DNA of 38,598 nt from Bacteroidales bacterium (GTDB lineage Bacteria; Bacteroidota; Bacteroidia; Bacteroidales; Paludibacteraceae), in the NCBI GenBank assembly GCA_021371875.1, contig JAJFVH010000213.1:1-38598 (forward strand), written 5' to 3'. Shown here in pieces: positions 34,962 through 38,598 of this stretch. The notes under the pieces are model-generated. The model saw only the letters and a program-made list of their open reading frames with translations, ran no database searches and was not told the DNA's origin. Each line of letters opens with the position of its first letter. Position 1 is the first letter of the stretch. A program made the position numbers and the translations under genes.

Positions 34962-35639
34962 ATGGAAGATGAATATTTAAAAAAGATATGGAGTTCTCGT
35001 GATAATGAAACAGAAGACTTTTTAAAAATAGACGATCAATCGATAGAACTCATGCAGATCAGAAAAGTAAGACATAAACTTAAATCTTTGTTATTGCCAA
35101 AAGTAATAGGTATTATATTAGGATTGGGATGGATTTCATTTATGTTTTTACTTACTTATTTATGTTTTCTTTATACTCCCATGTCATTGGGAAAAGTTTT
35201 TTTCGTGGGTTCCCTTAGCATGATATTGCTGATAACTGGCTTTGGTGTTATATTGTATGTGAAGGACATTTTTACTATCCGGCAGATAGACATTAGTGGA
35301 AGCGTTACCTTTACCCAGCGTAAACTGGCGACATTGCAACTTTCTGTCCTGAATTCAGTGCGCGTGTTGTGGTTACAGCTTCCTTTTTATACTACCTGGT
35401 ATATCAATTATGAGATGATTGTGCATGGAAGTATTATTTTATGGATTATTCAAATTATCATTACGGGATTAACTGTCTGGTTAGCTATTTGGTTATTCAT
35501 AAATATTAATTATAAGAATTTAAATAAAAAATGGATACATCATTTTATACGTGGATATGGATTTTTTAGAATTAATCAAGCTATTGATTTTATTAATGAG
35601 ATTGATGACTTTAAAGATGATCAAAACAATTTAAAATGA
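34962..35639 (+). CDS. Membrane protein, possible anti-sigma partner
   Basis: 225 residues, not recognised as a named family. A short acidic N terminus (MEDEYLKKIWSSRDNETEDFLKI) and cytoplasmic region of about 45 residues precede two pairs of hydrophobic segments (about 50-70, 78-100, 130-150, 158-178). No zinc-type HXXXCXXC anti-sigma motif is seen. The four-base spacing after the ECF sigma gene is the argument for an anti-sigma or sensor role. Ends before a strong terminator. Confidence 0.7.
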   Translation: MEDEYLKKIWSSRDNETEDFLKIDDQSIELMQIRKVRHKLKSLLLPKVIGIILGLGWISFMFLLTYLCFLYTPMSLGKVFFVGSLSMILLITGFGVILYVKDIFTIRQIDISGSVTFTQRKLATLQLSVLNSVRVLWLQLPFYTTWYINYEMIVHGSIILWIIQIIITGLTVWLAIWLFININYKNLNKKWIHHFIRGYGFFRINQAIDFINEIDDFKDDQNNLK

Positions 35640-35694
35640 TTTTTTTTGATTCTAATTGCCGCTGATATATTATTAGCCATTAAAATATTTGTAG

Positions 35695-35728
35695 AATTGC
35701 CACTGAATAATCAGTGGCAATTTTTTTT
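35695..35728 (+). terminator. Terminator of the sigma-factor operon
   Basis: AATTGCCACTGA, loop ATAA, TCAGTGGCAATT, then T to 35728: twelve perfect pairs and a long T run. Confidence 0.92.
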
Positions 35729-35737
35729 ATTAAAAAT

Positions 35738-35852
35738 ATTGCCAACGATAAATCAATAGCACTTTTGTACAATGTAAAAATTACCAACCATCCTTTGGCG
35801 GCAATATTAATCTGGTACGAAATTGCCAACAATAGATCAGTCGCACTTTCTT
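35738..35852 (+). repeat. Degenerate direct repeat, 84 bp apart
   Basis: ATTGCCAACGATAAATCA (35738-35755) and ATTGCCAACAATAGATCA (35822-35839), similarity continuing to GCACTTT in both. In one frame the copies read IANDKSIAL and IANNRSVAL, conservative changes that hint at a decayed coding repeat. No intact gene is present here; the rest of the 35640-35960 spacer holds nothing else beyond the terminator and a -7 element. Confidence 0.5.
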
Positions 35853-35930
35853 ATACCTACGATATTGTCCCTCATTTATTTGAAGCAATATTTTATTTCA
35901 TACATGGTATATTTCATAAAAAATTATTGT

Positions 35931-35938
35931 TATTTTTG
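35931..35938 (+). promoter_or_regulatory. -7 element of the small HTH gene
   Basis: TATTTTTG, 22 bp before ATG 35961; supports that start rather than open frame further upstream. No clear -33 box. Confidence 0.55.
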
Positions 35939-35960
35939 TAAAACAATAACCTCAAAATTA

Positions 35961-36383
35961 ATGCGTATGAAAGCAACTTTCAAACAATACACTCCGGCGG
36001 AGTTGTATATCAACATGAACGATCCTGAAACACTCGAAGCAGATGGTCCGAACGAAGTTCCTACAACCGGTTTCCGTCCCACGGGTGGTGCTTTTCTTGA
36101 TGCTTTTGTAAATAATCTGCACCGGTATGGCCTTCGTACCGGCGACTATCATGCAGCTTTATTGGGCATTAAGCGAACCGATATGTGTACTTCGGTTTTT
36201 ACGCTTACGGGCATGAAATATACGGATTTTATAGAAACTTATATTCTGCTTATGGCTAATGATTTGTTGAAAATAAAAAAGAAAGAGTTAAAGGAAGTTT
36301 CGCAACGTCTGGGATTTGGAAGTTATTCGGGTTTTTACCGGTTTATGATGCGGAAAAAAATGGGAAAGCCGAGTAGGAGGTAA
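35961..36383 (+). CDS. Small AraC-type helix-turn-helix protein
   Basis: 140 residues. The N-terminal part (MRMKATFKQYTPAELYINMNDPETLEADGP... through PTTGFRPTGGAFLDAF) has no motif I can name. The C terminus (about 105-138, KELKEVSQRLGFGSYSGFYRFMMRKKMG) matches the last half of an AraC DNA-binding domain, with its LGF-S-FYR pattern. So it is probably a DNA-binding protein with an incomplete AraC-like HTH, a type recurrent in Bacteroidetes. ATG six bases downstream (35967) is also possible. Regulon unknown. Confidence 0.72.
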   Translation: MRMKATFKQYTPAELYINMNDPETLEADGPNEVPTTGFRPTGGAFLDAFVNNLHRYGLRTGDYHAALLGIKRTDMCTSVFTLTGMKYTDFIETYILLMANDLLKIKKKELKEVSQRLGFGSYSGFYRFMMRKKMGKPSRR

Positions 36384-36440
36384 GAATTTGTGTGGAAAAG
36401 CTATGTTGAATATGACAATAACTAGTTGGTTAACCGTTTA

Positions 36441-36706
36441 GGTTCGGTGTTACGCACTTTTTATTTTATGTTGGAATACATACCTACAAATGGAACGGTG
36501 CTATGCACCTCGAAAATATAATAATCATACACCTTGAATTACAACAAAAAAGGTGCGTAGCACCGTACTATTTGTAGCAAGAAAAGGTTATCAAACACGA
36601 AAAATATAATAATCATGCACCTTGAATTACAACAAAAAAGGTGCGTAGCACCGTACTATTTGTAGCAAGAAAAGGTTATCAAACACAAGGTGCGTAGCAC
36701 CGAACC
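36441..36706. repeat. REPIN-like inverted module upstream of the transposase-like gene
   Basis: Left half (36441-36510) starts GGTTCGGTGTTACGCACTT and contains CTACAAATGG and CGGTGCTATGCACC (36496-36509). Right half (36638-36706) is its inverted counterpart: GGTGCGTAGCACCG (36640-36653), ATTTGTAG, GGTGCGTAGCACCG (36689-36702) and GAACC. The two halves could fold into a long imperfect hairpin. The middle is lengthened by an 88-bp tandem duplication. A 12-bp palindrome ATTTGTACAAAT (36708-36719) follows at the gene side. Confidence 0.85.
36511..36686 (+). repeat. Tandem duplication of 88 bp
   Basis: 36511-36598 and 36599-36686 are near-identical. GGTGCGTAGCACCG at 36552 recurs at 36640, and one A/G difference lies in CATACACC versus CATGCACC. 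Confidence 0.88.
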
Positions 36707-36736
36707 TATTTGTACAAATGAAATGACAACTAAATT

Positions 36737-37198
36737 ATGGCAAATACATTTACTCAATGTTACATACATTTAATTTTTTCACCTAAAAACAGAGAATCCC
36801 TTATTAAAAAGGAATGGAAAAATAATTTGGAAAGATATATTACTGTTTGTATTCAAAATAGAAAACAAAAACTATTAGCTATAAATGCACAACCCGATCA
36901 TATTCATATTTTGATAGGATATTATCTCAGTGATTTAATACCAGATTTAGTTGAGGATATTAAAACTTCGAGTAATAATTGGATAAAAGAAAATAAATTT
37001 ACACCTTTTAAATTTGAGTGGCAAAAAGGGTATGGGGCTTTTACTCACTCAAAATCGCAGGTTGAAACAGTGATTAATTATATTCTCAATCAGGAAAATC
37101 ATCATAAAAAGAAATCATTTAGAGAGGAATATATGGAAATATTGCGGAAGAATGATGTTGACTTCGATGAACGATATTTATTTGAATTTTTTGATTGA
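36737..37198 (+). CDS. HUH/Y1 transposase-like protein (IS200-type, RAYT-like)
   Basis: 153-residue single-strand DNA nuclease/transposase of the Y1_Tnp (IS200/TnpA) family. The HUH motif is His55-Ile-His57 in QPDHIHIL. The catalytic Tyr is most likely Tyr115 in VINYILNQENHHK, with Gln119 completing the family pattern. WQKGYGAFTHS (95-105) and the C-terminal FREEYMEIL...FDERYLFEFF are typical of full-length Bacteroidetes members. The gene appears intact. No IS200-style insertion ends adjoin it; it lies between two REPIN-like modules, as REP-associated tyrosine transposases do. Confidence 0.9.
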   Translation: MANTFTQCYIHLIFSPKNRESLIKKEWKNNLERYITVCIQNRKQKLLAINAQPDHIHILIGYYLSDLIPDLVEDIKTSSNNWIKENKFTPFKFEWQKGYGAFTHSKSQVETVINYILNQENHHKKKSFREEYMEILRKNDVDFDERYLFEFFD

Positions 37199-37204
37199 TT
37201 TTTA

Positions 37205-37391
37205 GGTTCGGTGCTACGCACCTTTTTTATATTTTGTATAGATTGCTACAAATAGGATGGTGCTACGCACCTGAATTTTGTTCTATAGTTCGGTAAATAT
37301 CCGCTATTTGTTTTCATAAAGGTGCGTAGCACCGCTTCATTTGTAGAGATGGTAGGTAAATATTAATAATTAAGGTGCGTAGCACCGAACC
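37205..37391. repeat. REPIN-like inverted module downstream of the transposase-like gene
   Basis: Left half (37205-37272): GGTTCGGTGCTACGCACC, then CTACAAATAGG and GGTGCTACGCACC (37259-37271). Right half (37319-37391): GGTGCGTAGCACCG (37321-37334), CATTTGTAG, GGTGCGTAGCACCG (37374-37387), ending GAACC. The halves are inverted relative to each other around a loop of about 45 bp. It begins seven bases after the transposase stop codon. Confidence 0.88.
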
Positions 37392-37402
37392 GATGGCATA
37401 AT

Positions 37403-37433
37403 AAAAAATGCGGAACTTAATATTCCGCATTTC
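37403..37433 (-). terminator. Terminator of the U32 gene
   Basis: Minus strand: AAATGCGGAA, 7-base loop, TTCCGCATTT, continuing as T. Ten perfect pairs just after the stop codon. Confidence 0.88.
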
Positions 37434-37443
37434 TTATTCTCCT

Positions 37444-38598
37444 TTAGGATTTAGGACTGGCATGTTCCGTCGGAACTATCTTAAATAATTTATCATTCCG
37501 CCGGATTAATTCATTGGTTTTTATTGAAAAATAGGTTCCTTTTTCCACTTTATCCACCGGTTCCAATTTTACTCGGATTTCTTTTACTGTGTCTTCGTAT
37601 GCTCCGGTAGTTTCGCCTGTAACCAGGATTTCGTCGCCTACCGAAAGATATTGTGCTTCCAGTAAAAATTCGGCTACGCCCAGCTTATTGAAAAAGTTGG
37701 TGCATTTACCTACATAGATTTTTTTGTGTGTGGCCTCCGAACCGTAGTTATTGCTCCATTCTCCGAGGCGTTGCCCGAGGTAATAGCCGTTCCAGAATCC
37801 ACGATTAAATACCTTGCTGAGAAGGATGTCCCATTCAGCCTTTTTTTTGTCTGTAAACGTCCCGTTGAGGCACGATTCAATGGCTTCGCTGTAACAACCT
37901 ACTACCGCTTTTACATATTCCGCTCCGCGGGCGCGTCCTTCTATTTTAAATACCCGTACGCCGGCTTTCAGCATTTCGTCTACAAAACCGATTGTTTTCA
38001 GGTCTTTGGGTGACATGATATATTCATTATCCACCTCCAGTTCTATCTCCGAATCCTTATCCTTTACCGTGTATCCCCGGCGGCAAATCTGATTGCAGGC
38101 GCCGCGGTTGGCCGACACGTTTTTTTCGTGCAGGCTCAGGTAACATTTACCCGAAACCGCCATGCATAAGGCACCGTGGCAAAACATTTCGATGCGGATT
38201 AATTCTCCGTTTTTCCCCCGGATATTGTCTTTGATAATAGCCTGGTGAATTTCGGCAATTTGTTGCATATTCAGTTCGCGTGCCAATACTACCACATCGG
38301 CAAACTGCGCGTAAAACTTCAACGATTCCACATTGGAAATATTCAATTGTGTGGATAAATGTACTTCCACACCAATGCTATTGGCATACATCAGGGCAGC
38401 TACATCGGCGGCAATAATGGCCGAAACTTCCGATTCTTTGGCTACATCAATGATTTCACGCATTAAGATGAGATCATTATCGTATAGGATGGTATTGACA
38501 GTCAGATAGCTTTTTACGTTGTTTTCACGGCAGGTGCTTACTATTTTACGCAAATCGTCGGTCGTAAAATTGCTGCTCGATTTGCTGCGCATGTTCAG
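37444..38598 (-). CDS. U32 family peptidase-like protein (5' end outside window)
   Basis: At least 384 residues are visible; the reading frame stays open to the window edge (...LNMRSKSS), and relatives begin about 40 residues earlier with a VYFGVEQLNMRAKSS-type stretch, so the Met at 38592 is internal. The cluster Cys motif is present: CHGALC, then CYLS, and CNQICRRGY. FKIEGRARGAEYV and the NRGFWNGYYLG block are U32 family features. Members such as TrhP/YegQ act in prephenate-dependent tRNA U34 hydroxylation rather than proteolysis. Which subgroup this is needs the missing N terminus. Confidence 0.9.
   Translation of the reverse strand: MNMRSKSSSNFTTDDLRKIVSTCRENNVKSYLTVNTILYDNDLILMREIIDVAKESEVSAIIAADVAALMYANSIGVEVHLSTQLNISNVESLKFYAQFADVVVLARELNMQQIAEIHQAIIKDNIRGKNGELIRIEMFCHGALCMAVSGKCYLSLHEKNVSANRGACNQICRRGYTVKDKDSEIELEVDNEYIMSPKDLKTIGFVDEMLKAGVRVFKIEGRARGAEYVKAVVGCYSEAIESCLNGTFTDKKKAEWDILLSKVFNRGFWNGYYLGQRLGEWSNNYGSEATHKKIYVGKCTNFFNKLGVAEFLLEAQYLSVGDEILVTGETTGAYEDTVKEIRVKLEPVDKVEKGTYFSIKTNELIRRNDKLFKIVPTEHASPKS

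Noticed and set aside
35714..35941. 75-codon plus-strand frame before the HTH gene
   Set aside because: It begins within a terminator T run, overlaps the -7 element of the next gene, and its content comes from a degenerate direct repeat.
36441..37391. Possible CRISPR array from the regularly recurring 14-bp palindromes
   Set aside because: Units alternate in orientation, spacing is irregular, the spacers are themselves repeated, and no cas genes are present.

Overview
The window looks like a chromosomal segment of a Bacteroidetes bacterium, most likely order Bacteroidales. Evidence: -7 elements of the TAnnTTTG type (for example TATCTTTG with an upstream ATTG 19 bp away in front of pta), almost no Shine-Dalgarno sequences, AT-rich spacers, and gene sets typical of the phylum: pta/ackA, sufBCD, 23S rRNA pseudouridine synthase, DprA, mreBCD-PBP2-RodA, PorV-like and helix-hairpin-helix outer-membrane proteins, and DUF4268. 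No rRNA, tRNA, prophage or CRISPR array was seen.

Layout. 1-205: edge copy of a palindrome-rich mobile element. 410-3690: pta, a divergent 3-hydroxyacyl-CoA dehydrogenase and ackA, closed by two tandem terminators. 4407-5129: TetR regulator on the minus strand. 5561-9436: sufBCD Fe-S assembly operon, peppered with small repeats that run into coding sequence, with a terminator at 9494-9519. 9536-11253: Nudix hydrolase and an RluF-like pseudouridine synthase. 11361-12152 (minus): M48 lipoprotein protease, divergent from VanZ-dprA. 13953-14405: DUF4268. 14745-15306: Crp/Fnr-type gene with two frameshifts in T8 runs. 15387-15992: unknown outer-membrane protein. 16510-16701 (minus): CDGSH protein. 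17060-24406: purH, then the rod-shape operon mreB-mreC-mreD-mrdA-rodA. 24414-27297 (minus): a PorV-like barrel and a secreted helix-hairpin-helix/barrel protein. 27566-28162: 5-formyl-THF cyclo-ligase. 28176-31540 (minus): epimerase, DoxX, pirin, AraC regulator. 31687-32508: SDR. 33084-34013: nadA, after an AT-rich spacer with DnaA-box-like nonamers. 34028-34296: complete MITE-like element. 34445-35639: ECF sigma factor and a membrane protein. 35961-36383: small AraC-type HTH protein. 36441-37391: HUH/Y1 transposase-like gene (RAYT-like) between two large inverted palindromic modules. 37444-38598 (minus): U32 peptidase-family protein cut by the window edge.

The most interesting material is the set of repeats. 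The gene at 36737 sits between two roughly 180-bp REPIN-like structures built from GGTGCGTAGCACCG palindromes and a CTACAAAT/ATTTGTAG motif. The same building blocks recur in two homologous, oppositely oriented elements (1-205 and 34028-34296). The second has 16-bp imperfect terminal inverted repeats and an exact AAAGTA flanking duplication, and lies between nadA and what looks like nadA's terminator. A second, unrelated repeat family (core CCCTCCAACCTCCCC and its complement) sits at or inside the starts of several genes and seems to have supplied N-terminal residues of SufC and SufD.

All calls come from reading the sequence and recalled family knowledge; no database search was run.
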